Origin: Thermoplasmata archaeon
GTDB lineage: Archaea > Thermoplasmatota > E2 > UBA202 > JdFR-43
Length of the DNA: 6,461 nucleotides
Direction: 5' to 3'
Assembly: GCA_021158865.1 (NCBI GenBank)
Contig: JAGGSX010000184.1
Location: 1-6,461, forward strand
Below the pieces are notes generated by a model. It saw only the letters and a list, made by a program, of their open reading frames with translations, searched no databases and had not been told where the DNA came from. How positions within the stretch are numbered: the stretch's first letter is position 1; every line of letters starts with the position of its first letter. Shown in pieces: positions 1-6,335 of the stretch. Both the position numbers and the translations under genes were made by a program.

Positions 1-2964
1 GCCATCGCTGTCATGACTTAAATCTGTAAATGAAATTGTATCTAAATCAGTTGGATTTGCTGGTAAATAAGAAAAATTAGCAACCGGATGGAAATTTGGT
101 TCTACCAATGGTAACCAATCCCCTTCATGGATAATATCTCCAGAGCAATTATATGGCAAATTGGTATTTCCAATACCGTCTCCATCTATATCATATCCAT
201 TATAATCGCTCCAGTAGTTTCCAGCAATGTAATCGCCGCCGATAATGTTTGTGCCAGATGTTTTGGAGATATTCCAAACGTTATTGCCGTTATCATAGGC
301 ATTATTGGTATTGTTGAAATAATTGTTATAAATGAGATTGTTATAAGAAGAATTTATATATATGCCATATCCATGATTGCCTTCAATTTTATTCCCTTTT
401 ATTGTATTTCCATCCGCTATTGTTATATATATTCCTTCCTCAGAGTTATCATATAAATAATTCCCTATAATTTCGTTATTCGCGGACGTTTCAATCAAAA
501 TGCCGTCATAGCTATTATTATAGACAGTGTTATTAAAAATTGTATTGTAATTGCATCCATTTGATAGCGAGATTCCACAATCTGAATTTTCATATACATA
601 GTTTGAGGAAACATTGTTGTTATCGGAAGATGGCTCTAAAATTATTCCATCTTCGCCATTCTCGTATGCCAAATTTTTTGCTATATAATTATAACTGGAA
701 TTAATCAACAGAATGCCTTCCCCATTGTTTCCGATACCATTATAGTATGCTTCGTTGATAGAAATATTGTTATAAAGTGAGGAATCAATCAAAATGCCGT
801 CATAGCTGTTATTGTAGATTAAATTTCCATATAACGACCCATTTCTTGAATGATTCAATATAACTCCTGCATCGCCATTATAAGCAATTATATTATCAGA
901 TATATTGAAATAATTGGCATAATATACATATATTCCCTCTTCCCCTCCATTTTTTATTGTAAAACCAGATATATTAACATTAGCTTCTATGGTGACGACA
1001 TTCCCTGCGCCGCCGCCGTCTATTATCGTTGTGTTTTTATTTTCTCCAATAATAGAAAGACTTTTTGTGACATCTACATTCTCATTGTAAGTTCCATTGC
1101 TAACTAAAATTGTGTTTCCGTTGTCTGCATCATCTATCGCAGATTGTATTGTATTATAATACCTATTTTTATCAACATTATAGACAGGACCAGTTTGGTT
1201 TCTTTTCGTTAAAGCGGGTGTTTCTGGGTCTCCCAATAAATTAATTTCATAATAGCACCATCGATATACCCCATAGTTAGTCGCTTGAGAAACAAAATGC
1301 TCTTTTGCCTTTTGCAGCATTTTTCCTAAGTTCTGGCTTCCATTTTGAAATAATTCATAAAATTCTTTTTCTAAAAATTCCCCAGAATACGCCTCTGCAT
1401 TGCTATCTTCATACCATCCATATCTGGAATTAAACAAACATGCAATAGCTCCACCATTTGGATTTAATACATATTTTTCTGCTAAGCAATCGTTGTAATC
1501 AAAAGCTCCTGAATAACATGCTACCGAGACATGGATTGGATAAAAAGAGTTTGTCATGGAATAAGCATCGCTGGTATCCCAATAGACTTGTCCTCCATTT
1601 TCATAGTTTAGAAGATATTCAATTTCATTTCCATGTCCTGCATGCTGAACAATTATACGACCACCCTCAAATTTTGAAATCCAATCTGCTTTAGTGACTG
1701 TACCATTCTCTTCATATAATCTATCTATTGTATAGTTGGAAGGCACCCATTGCGCACAAGCCTCTGGTATGGCAGTAGCATTAGGATCATTTCCACTAGC
1801 AAGCCGTGATTCATGAAGCTGGACAACCTTCGGCTTATCTGCAGTTTCAAATGATATAACCTTATTTACAAAATTTGTTGTTTCAGTTGCTGTTTCTACC
1901 GGTGCTCTACCTACATAAACTTCGGCATAGTAGTCGGGATTATCATCTGTTTCTCCATATATATGATTGCCGTTGGCATCCCATGTCCCATCCAGTCCTG
2001 CATAATATAAATCAGAAGGAATGTCTGAATCATTTACCCATCCACTGTTGGCATAAACAGAACCCCAGAAACCACGATGAGGTATAATATCATCATCTCC
2101 TCCAAGCAATACATATTCAGTTCCCCAATTTTGGTATGCATATATTATGAAATTTCTTATTTTATCTTGCAAGTCAATACCTGTAAAATTTGATTGTATG
2201 TAAGTAAGGTTAACAATTTTAGATGAAATATATTGAGATTTATAGGATATTAATGACTGAAAAGAGTTTTCTAAACTATTATTGGTAATAATAACATACT
2301 CATATATTTGGGATGGTTTGCTTTTATTTGGATATTCATCTATCATCATAGGATTTACAACGATATTTTTTACTTCTTCTTTATCCTGTGGCAATCCTCT
2401 GTATAATTTATCAACATCACCCTTTTTAACTTCTATTAAAATGCTAATTTCATTATACCAATAAATCTTTCTTTCTTTTGGAAGATATATGGCGGGATAT
2501 AAATCCATGGTAAGAATCTTAAGTCCTCTAAATTTATTAACTCCCGCTACCTTGTAAATTCCTTCTGGGTAAAATTTTGTTGAATTATATACAGAAGGGT
2601 CCATATAAATACTATCATTGCTATTGCTTCCATATATTACGGGATTCCTTCCGGGCTCTATCAAAAATGAACCATTTATCTCTCTTCTGTTTCCATAACA
2701 ATAAATTTTTTCCACCTGCCCGCCAGGCGGCAGGAGAATATTCACACTTTTTACAGGCAATTTTGGTTTTCCATATATTACCATGCTATGAAGAGTTGGG
2801 ACTATAATTTTGCTAAAATTTGTGTTAGATACATGCTCAATAGAAGGATTATCAAAGGAGATTTTTACAAAAATTATTTTTGAATCTTCATTATTTGCTT
2901 TTATATTGATGCTTCCAATCATTAATATAGCAATCCCAAACACCAATAATTTGCTACCATTCAT
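1..2964 (-). CDS. Secreted C25 (gingipain-like) peptidase with NosD-type beta-helix and PKD domain, partial
   Basis: This is an open frame of 988 codons with no stop; the C-terminus lies beyond the left edge. Residues 1-23 are a signal peptide (MNGSK, hydrophobic LLVFGIAILMIG, then NIKA), so the product is exported and probably cell-surface. Residues about 24-200 form a beta-rich N-terminal domain with the C25-type LPPG motif (78-81). Residues about 220-580 are a caspase-like C25 cysteine peptidase: LLGGDDDIIPHR (286-297), DLYYAGLDGTWD (about 315), YVGRAP (about 350), catalytic His444 in QHAGHG, catalytic Cys483 in ACYSGAFD, and a closing NLLGDPE near 578. Residues about 587-955 are asparagine/glycine-rich PbH1 (NosD-like) beta-helix coils ending in GGDYIAGNYWSDY and DIDGDGIGN. 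A PKD domain begins near 958 (PVANFSYLPANPTDLDTISF). I chose ATG 2964 because a TATA-like box lies just upstream and the in-frame ATG at 2985 overlaps that box. Many N-X-S/T sequons suggest glycosylation. Substrate unknown; the helix may bind carbohydrate or anchor the enzyme (inference). Confidence 0.9.
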   Translation of the reverse strand, partial: MNGSKLLVFGIAILMIGSINIKANNEDSKIIFVKISFDNPSIEHVSNTNFSKIIVPTLHSMVIYGKPKLPVKSVNILLPPGGQVEKIYCYGNRREINGSFLIEPGRNPVIYGSNSNDSIYMDPSVYNSTKFYPEGIYKVAGVNKFRGLKILTMDLYPAIYLPKERKIYWYNEISILIEVKKGDVDKLYRGLPQDKEEVKNIVVNPMMIDEYPNKSKPSQIYEYVIITNNSLENSFQSLISYKSQYISSKIVNLTYIQSNFTGIDLQDKIRNFIIYAYQNWGTEYVLLGGDDDIIPHRGFWGSVYANSGWVNDSDIPSDLYYAGLDGTWDANGNHIYGETDDNPDYYAEVYVGRAPVETATETTNFVNKVISFETADKPKVVQLHESRLASGNDPNATAIPEACAQWVPSNYTIDRLYEENGTVTKADWISKFEGGRIIVQHAGHGNEIEYLLNYENGGQVYWDTSDAYSMTNSFYPIHVSVACYSGAFDYNDCLAEKYVLNPNGGAIACLFNSRYGWYEDSNAEAYSGEFLEKEFYELFQNGSQNLGKMLQKAKEHFVSQATNYGVYRWCYYEINLLGDPETPALTKRNQTGPVYNVDKNRYYNTIQSAIDDADNGNTILVSNGTYNENVDVTKSLSIIGENKNTTIIDGGGAGNVVTIEANVNISGFTIKNGGEEGIYVYYANYFNISDNIIAYNGDAGVILNHSRNGSLYGNLIYNNSYDGILIDSSLYNNISINEAYYNGIGNNGEGILLINSSYNYIAKNLAYENGEDGIILEPSSDNNNVSSNYVYENSDCGISLSNGCNYNTIFNNTVYNNSYDGILIETSANNEIIGNYLYDNSEEGIYITIADGNTIKGNKIEGNHGYGIYINSSYNNLIYNNYFNNTNNAYDNGNNVWNISKTSGTNIIGGDYIAGNYWSDYNGYDIDGDGIGNTNLPYNCSGDIIHEGDWLPLVEPNFHPVANFSYLPANPTDLDTISFTDLSHDSDG
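491..807 (-). repeat. 23-bp direct repeat inside the beta-helix coding region
   Basis: Positions 491-513 and 785-807 are identical over 23 bp, and the similarity extends to about 524 and 818 with a few mismatches. Both encode NNSYDGILI on the minus strand. The copies are 294 bp (98 codons) apart, in frame, equal to roughly four beta-helix coils. This looks like a trace of coil-block duplication or gene conversion within the domain. Confidence 0.75.
2715..2734. repeat. GC-rich imperfect palindrome within the C25 gene
   Basis: CCTGCCCGCCAGGCGGCAGG has 17 of 20 bases G or C in a strongly AT-rich gene. Outer arms CCTGCC (2715-2720) and GGCAGG (2729-2734) are exact inverted repeats, and GCC (2722-2724) and GGC (2726-2728) continue the symmetry. 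It is in frame and encodes most of LLPPGGQV (residues 77-84), covering the family's LPPG motif. Confidence 0.7.
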
Positions 2965-2983
2965 AATATTAAACAAAAATTGC

Positions 2984-2993
2984 ATATAAATTT
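2984..2993 (-). promoter_or_regulatory. TATA-like box for the C25 peptidase gene
   Basis: On the minus strand AATTTATAT lies about 21 to 29 nt upstream of the ATG at 2964. This is close to the spacing expected for an archaeal leaderless transcript, though slightly short. It overlaps the alternative ATG at 2985, which argues against that start. AT-rich context makes chance matches common. Confidence 0.45.
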
Positions 2994-3051
2994 ATTATTG
3001 ATTATCTCACTTAATATCCGATAATGGTTTGCTGAGTAAAAATATTGTGCC

Positions 3052-3861
3052 TTATATCTTCAGCTTTTCTTCTATTCCTTCGACTAATTTTTTAAATGCA
3101 TCAGATGCTTCACCTTTTTCATTTATAAATGGCTTTCCTTCATCACCATCTATAACAATTTTTTCGTCTATTGGTATTGCTCCAAGAAAATCTATTCCAA
3201 GTTCTTTTGCTGCTTTTTCTCCCCCTCCTACCTTAAACAAATTTATCTGTTTTCCACAATGAGGACATTTAAATCCGCTCATATTCTCAATTATCCCCAA
3301 AACATTCATTCCAAGTTTTCGAGCAAAATTTACAGCTCTCCTACTATCAAGTAATGCAACATCTTGTGGTGTTGTTACAATTATGGCATAAGCTCCTTTT
3401 ATCATCTGGGCTATGCTTAAAACTTCATCACCTGTACCCGGCGGCAGATCAGCTATTAAAAAATCTAAATCTCCCCATTTCACCTCTCCTAAAAATTGTC
3501 TTATTGCAGCAGTTTTTAATGGACCACGCCATATAACAGGCACATCCTTATCAATCATTAAAGCAAGGGATATGGCTCTCAAATTTTCATTTATCTCTAT
3601 TGGTATTATTCCTTTATCATCGGCATAAACTTTTGCATTTTCTATGCCAAGCATCTTTGCAACATTTGGTCCATGCATATCTGCATCAAGCAAGCCAACT
3701 TTATATTTTTTTAAAGATAAAGCATAGGCAAGATTTACTGCAACTGTTGTTTTTCCAACACCTCCTTTTCCACTGAAAACAGCTATTTTGTTTTTAACAT
3801 GTCCCATTGCTTCTTCAACTCTTTTTTCTTCTTCTTGCAATTTTTTTCTCCTTTCTTCCAT
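3052..3861 (-). CDS. Mrp/NBP35 (ApbC) family Fe-S cluster carrier P-loop ATPase
   Basis: This 269-residue cytoplasmic protein belongs to the Mrp/NBP35 branch of the SIMIBI (MinD-like) ATPases, which hold a [4Fe-4S] cluster at a dimer interface and pass it to apo-proteins. A charged, probably helical extension (1-22, rich in Glu, Lys and Arg) precedes the deviant Walker A motif GKGGVGKTT (31-39). Next come DADMHGPN (59-66), the Mrp signature with Walker B in DFLIADLPPGTGDE (133-146), and the cluster-binding CPHC pair (Cys199, Cys202). It lacks the N-terminal four-Cys cluster of eukaryotic Nbp35 and the N-terminal DUF59 domain of many bacterial Mrp proteins, as in short archaeal forms. It starts 2 bp after the stop of the DUF134 gene with a good Shine-Dalgarno, so the two are cotranscribed and probably translationally coupled. 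Client proteins cannot be read from the sequence; the TYW1 radical SAM enzyme encoded divergently is one candidate (inference). Confidence 0.95.
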   Translation of the reverse strand: MEERRKKLQEEEKRVEEAMGHVKNKIAVFSGKGGVGKTTVAVNLAYALSLKKYKVGLLDADMHGPNVAKMLGIENAKVYADDKGIIPIEINENLRAISLALMIDKDVPVIWRGPLKTAAIRQFLGEVKWGDLDFLIADLPPGTGDEVLSIAQMIKGAYAIIVTTPQDVALLDSRRAVNFARKLGMNVLGIIENMSGFKCPHCGKQINLFKVGGGEKAAKELGIDFLGAIPIDEKIVIDGDEGKPFINEKGEASDAFKKLVEGIEEKLKI

Positions 3862-3863
3862 TT

Positions 3864-4157
3864 TTATCTCCTCAGAATATAATTTCCACCAGTTATGTGA
3901 ATTGCCTTACCATTTATAATTGCATCGGCTATTTTAAATCGGGCAGATTTCAAATCATTCCACAAGGATTTCTGAGATACACCCATTTTTATTGCCGCCT
4001 CATGCTGGCTCAATCCAATAAAATCAACCAAACGAAGCGCTTCAATTTCTTCTATCCTCAAAGCAACAACACCATTGATTGGTATATTAGGATGATATGA
4101 AGTTGCAAGAGGCAACATTTCAACCCATCTTCTACATCTACGCCGTCCTCGTGACAT
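3864..4157 (-). CDS. DUF134 (UPF0251) family helix-turn-helix protein
   Basis: This basic protein of 97 residues matches the DUF134/UPF0251 family from end to end. It has an Arg-rich N-terminus with one Cys (RGRRRCRRW, Cys8), the segment ALRIEEIEALRLVDFIGLSQ (32-51), and a sigma-70-region-4-like helix-turn-helix (about 49-75, LSQHEAAIKMGVSQKSLWNDL). It ends in the typical IADAIINGKAIHITGGNY (76-93). The fold predicts DNA binding and a regulatory role; no member's target is known to me. In other genomes DUF134 is often fused or adjacent to dinitrogenase FeMo-cofactor-like (NifX/NafY) domains and Mrp ATPases. Here it stands alone without that domain but directly upstream of Mrp, so regulation of Fe-S or metal-cofactor genes, perhaps its own operon, is a fair inference. 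The start at 4157 sits at good leaderless distance from a TATA-like box at 4178-4185. Confidence 0.9.
   Translation of the reverse strand: MSRGRRRCRRWVEMLPLATSYHPNIPINGVVALRIEEIEALRLVDFIGLSQHEAAIKMGVSQKSLWNDLKSARFKIADAIINGKAIHITGGNYILRR
3868..3872 (-). promoter_or_regulatory. Shine-Dalgarno site for the Mrp ATPase gene
   Basis: AGGAG on the minus strand sits 6 nt before the ATG at 3861, inside the last codons of the DUF134 gene, whose TAA is in the spacer. It fixes the Mrp start and indicates reinitiation or coupling. The window's first-in-operon genes show no comparable site and appear leaderless. Confidence 0.7.
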
Positions 4158-4205
4158 ATGCGTATATAAGAGTAAATATATAAATATTTCATGCTTTTTA
4201 CCATA
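4158..4205. promoter_or_regulatory. Divergent promoter region with two TATA-like boxes
   Basis: This short spacer serves both operons. Plus-strand TATATAA (4163-4169) lies 22-28 nt upstream of ATG 4191. Plus-strand ATATATAAA (4176-4184), preceded by purine-rich AGAGTAA like a BRE, lies 22-30 nt upstream of ATG 4206. Read on the minus strand, ATTTATAT (4185-4178) lies 21-28 nt upstream of the DUF134 ATG at 4157. TATA boxes are near-palindromic, so one element may serve both directions, and TFB/TBP binding one way could exclude the other. No Shine-Dalgarno is visible for either first gene, consistent with leaderless mRNAs. Confidence 0.6.
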
Positions 4206-5138
4206 ATGCTTGAAAACGATGAGCTTAAGATATTAAAAAAACAAGGATATGCTATCGTTGGGAAACATTCAGCAGTTAAGTTATGCTACTGGCTAAGGCA
4301 ATCTTTATTGCATGGAAGAGATTGTTATAAAAATACATTTTATGGAATTAAAAGCCATCGTTGCCTTCAAATGACTCCTACAGCAATTCAATGCACCCAG
4401 CGTTGTTTATATTGCTGGCGTTTTCAAGGATTTAACATTGCAACATTGCCAAAAAGCCATGCTGATGATGCACAATTTATATGCGAAGAAAGTATAAAAG
4501 CTCAGCAAAGGTTGTTATCTGGATATAAAGGAAATAGCAAAGTTGACAAAAAAAAGTGGGAAGAAGCAATGAATCCAAAACACATAGCCTGCTCGCTAAC
4601 AGGAGAACCAACTTTATATCCCTATCTAAGTGATTTTTTTGAAGAATGCCATAAGCGTGGAATGACAACTTTTTTGGTGACAAATGGGACAATGCCAAAT
4701 GTTTTAGAGAAAATGGATACATTACCAACTCAATTGTATGTGAGCATAACCGCTCCAAATGAGGAAATATATAAAAAATTGAATTGCCCTGTAATTTCAA
4801 AAGGATGGGAAAGGATAAACAAAACTCTGGAGTTGTTGCCATCGTTAAATACAAGGACTGTCATAAGGCATACTTTAATAAAAAAATGGAATCTTGGATA
4901 TGAAGAACAATATGCAAAATTGGATGAAAAAGCAGAGCCATGGTTTATAGAACCGAAAGGGTATGTTTATTTAGGATATTCAAGAGAAAAACTTAAAATG
5001 GAAAACATGCCATCCCATGAAGAAGTAAAAAAATTCGGAGAAAGAATTGCTGAATTGCTTGGATATAAAATTGAGGATGAAAGAGCGGATTCAAGAGTTG
5101 TTTTGCTTGGAAGGGGCAAGAAAAGGATGATAAGGTGA
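4206..5138 (+). CDS. taw1: TYW1/Taw1: S-adenosyl-L-methionine-dependent tRNA 4-demethylwyosine synthase
   Basis: This radical SAM enzyme condenses pyruvate with N1-methylguanosine-37 of tRNA-Phe to form the tricyclic imG-14 base, the second step of wyosine synthesis. Numbered from ATG 4206 (310 residues), Cys63, Cys67 and Cys70 form the CX3CX2C radical SAM cluster. Cys27, Cys40 and Cys53 carry the second [4Fe-4S] cluster. The 13/13/10/4/3 spacing matches my recollection of Methanocaldococcus jannaschii TYW1 (Cys26, 39, 52, 62, 66, 69). Lys42 in CYK matches the lysine proposed to bind pyruvate. Other signatures are FYGIKSHRCLQMTP (45-58), LTGEPTLYP (131-139), VTNGT (158-162) and IEPKGYVYLGYSR (248-260). 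An in-frame ATG at 4191 would add MLFTI; I prefer 4206 because family numbering and the TATA-like box at 4176-4184 both fit it. No flavodoxin domain is present, as in archaeal forms. Its stop overlaps the next gene by 4 bp. Confidence 0.96.
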   Translation: MLENDELKILKKQGYAIVGKHSAVKLCYWLRQSLLHGRDCYKNTFYGIKSHRCLQMTPTAIQCTQRCLYCWRFQGFNIATLPKSHADDAQFICEESIKAQQRLLSGYKGNSKVDKKKWEEAMNPKHIACSLTGEPTLYPYLSDFFEECHKRGMTTFLVTNGTMPNVLEKMDTLPTQLYVSITAPNEEIYKKLNCPVISKGWERINKTLELLPSLNTRTVIRHTLIKKWNLGYEEQYAKLDEKAEPWFIEPKGYVYLGYSREKLKMENMPSHEEVKKFGERIAELLGYKIEDERADSRVVLLGRGKKRMIR

Positions 5139-6301
5139 ATGAAGCTATAACAATGGCATTATTCATAGCAAGCTTTGTTGCCATCATTTTTTTGATAGCA
5201 AATAGAAAAAATTTTGGAATTGCAATGATAATTGGCTCTCTTTTACTTTCTATCGCAAATGTGAATAAAATTGGGGAAGTTTTTTTAAATACCATAACTG
5301 ATTTTAGGGTTATTGCTTTAATGATTATTGTTGTTTTGATAAAAATGCTTGCAACAATTCTGGAAGATAGCGGGCTTATAAAAAATCTTATTACAGGAAT
5401 GGAAAAAAAGTTGTCAAGTAGGGGGATGCTTATCGCAATTCCATCTATATTGGGCTTGTTGCCTGTGCCGGGCGGCGCCCTCCTTTCTGCTCCAATTGTA
5501 TATGAACAGGGAAAAAAAGTTGGTATGTCATCTGAAAAAATGATGGTTGTTAATTTATGGTATCGTCACATTGGATTTCTTGTGTTTCCTTTATCCACCT
5601 CCCTCATTTTAATTTCCGAGCTGTCTAATATAAATATATATAAACTCATTATTCTGCAATCGCCAATATTTTTGTTAAGTTTTTTTGTGGGCTATGTATT
5701 TATCTATAAATACAAAAATAACAAGATGGAAGGAAATGATAGCGGAAATTTGAAGGGGCTTATTCCAATAATTTTGCCAATTTCAATTGCAATACCATTA
5801 TCTTTTGTAATTTCAATTTATGCATCATATTTAATAGCCCTTCCAGCGGGAATAATTGCAGCAGTTTTAATGTCAAAGAAAAAAATAAGTTTTTTTAAAG
5901 GAGCGAGCTTATCTTTAGCTTTAGCGATATTTGGTATAATGTTTTTCAAAAATATAATAATAGCAATGGGCATACCAAGAATTTTGCCCGAATATCTAAA
6001 TTTTCTCCAGCCCATAATTTTAATACCTTTGCTTTCATTTTTTATTGGAATCATAACAGCCCACAATCTGGCGGCAGTCGGCATATTATATCCAATGTTT
6101 TCTTCAATAATGAATGAGCAACTTGTAATTATTTTATTTATATCATCGTTCATGGGTTATTTAATTTCTCCATTGCATTTATGCATAGCAGTTACTTATG
6201 AATATTTCAAACCAAAATTTGCTGGCTTTTATAGATTGATATTGCCTCCTTCATTACTTATACTGATTGCAACAATCATAATTTATGGGATTTTAGTGTA
6301 A
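5135..6301 (+). CDS. DUF401 family multi-pass integral membrane protein (putative transporter)
   Basis: This 388-residue, very hydrophobic protein has about ten or more predicted membrane segments (for example 5-22, 27-43, 58-76, 97-113, 142-162, 168-191, 208-246, 256-275, 290-309, 329-350, 365-387). The conserved re-entrant-looking motif LLPVPGGALLSAP (108-120) and the following NLWYRHIGFLVFPLSTSLIL (140-159) identify the DUF401 (AF0261-like) family, which resembles GntP/CitMHS-type secondary transporters. A second half-motif, GIITAHNLAAVGILYP (305-320), may be the inverted-repeat counterpart. The substrate is unknown. The start is GTG at 5135, giving a GTGA overlap with the TYW1 stop, typical of translational coupling; upstream AGGATGAT is a weak Shine-Dalgarno. 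ATG 5153 is an alternative start that would trim part of the first segment. The TAA at 6299-6301 directly abuts the promoter of the tRNA gene. Confidence 0.88.
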   Translation: MNEAITMALFIASFVAIIFLIANRKNFGIAMIIGSLLLSIANVNKIGEVFLNTITDFRVIALMIIVVLIKMLATILEDSGLIKNLITGMEKKLSSRGMLIAIPSILGLLPVPGGALLSAPIVYEQGKKVGMSSEKMMVVNLWYRHIGFLVFPLSTSLILISELSNINIYKLIILQSPIFLLSFFVGYVFIYKYKNNKMEGNDSGNLKGLIPIILPISIAIPLSFVISIYASYLIALPAGIIAAVLMSKKKISFFKGASLSLALAIFGIMFFKNIIIAMGIPRILPEYLNFLQPIILIPLLSFFIGIITAHNLAAVGILYPMFSSIMNEQLVIILFISSFMGYLISPLHLCIAVTYEYFKPKFAGFYRLILPPSLLILIATIIIYGILV

Positions 6302-6304
6302 AAA

Positions 6305-6311
6305 TTTATAT
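6305..6311 (+). promoter_or_regulatory. TATA-like box for tRNA-Gln
   Basis: TTTATAT lies 25-31 nt upstream of the first tRNA base at 6336, the usual archaeal box A distance if transcription begins at or just before the mature 5' end. It sits only 3 bp after the stop codon of the upstream gene, so the tRNA probably has its own promoter in a 34-bp spacer. Confidence 0.6.
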
Positions 6312-6335
6312 TCATATTCAATTTTACAATACGAT

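Noticed and set aside
300..1100. CRISPR array or non-coding repeats suggested by recurring AT-rich segments
   Set aside because: The periodicity is that of about 22-25-residue beta-helix coils in an open frame; there are no identical repeats with regular spacers.
127..2807. Several short plus-strand reading frames across the C25 gene
   Set aside because: They lie opposite a continuous 988-codon minus-strand frame with clear domains, and their products show no recognisable motifs.
2983..2985. Upstream in-frame ATG as start of the C25 gene
   Set aside because: It overlaps the best TATA-like box and would add MQFLFNI in front of an already good signal peptide.
3037..3046. Terminator after the Mrp gene (T5 run on the minus strand)
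   Set aside because: The run is only five T in AT-rich DNA with no further support, so it is too weak to call.
4477..4854. Minus-strand reading frame opposite TYW1, and similar ones at 4993-5295 and 5818-6153
   Set aside because: They are antisense to well-supported genes, are composed of hydrophobic complement sequence, and lack family motifs or promoters.
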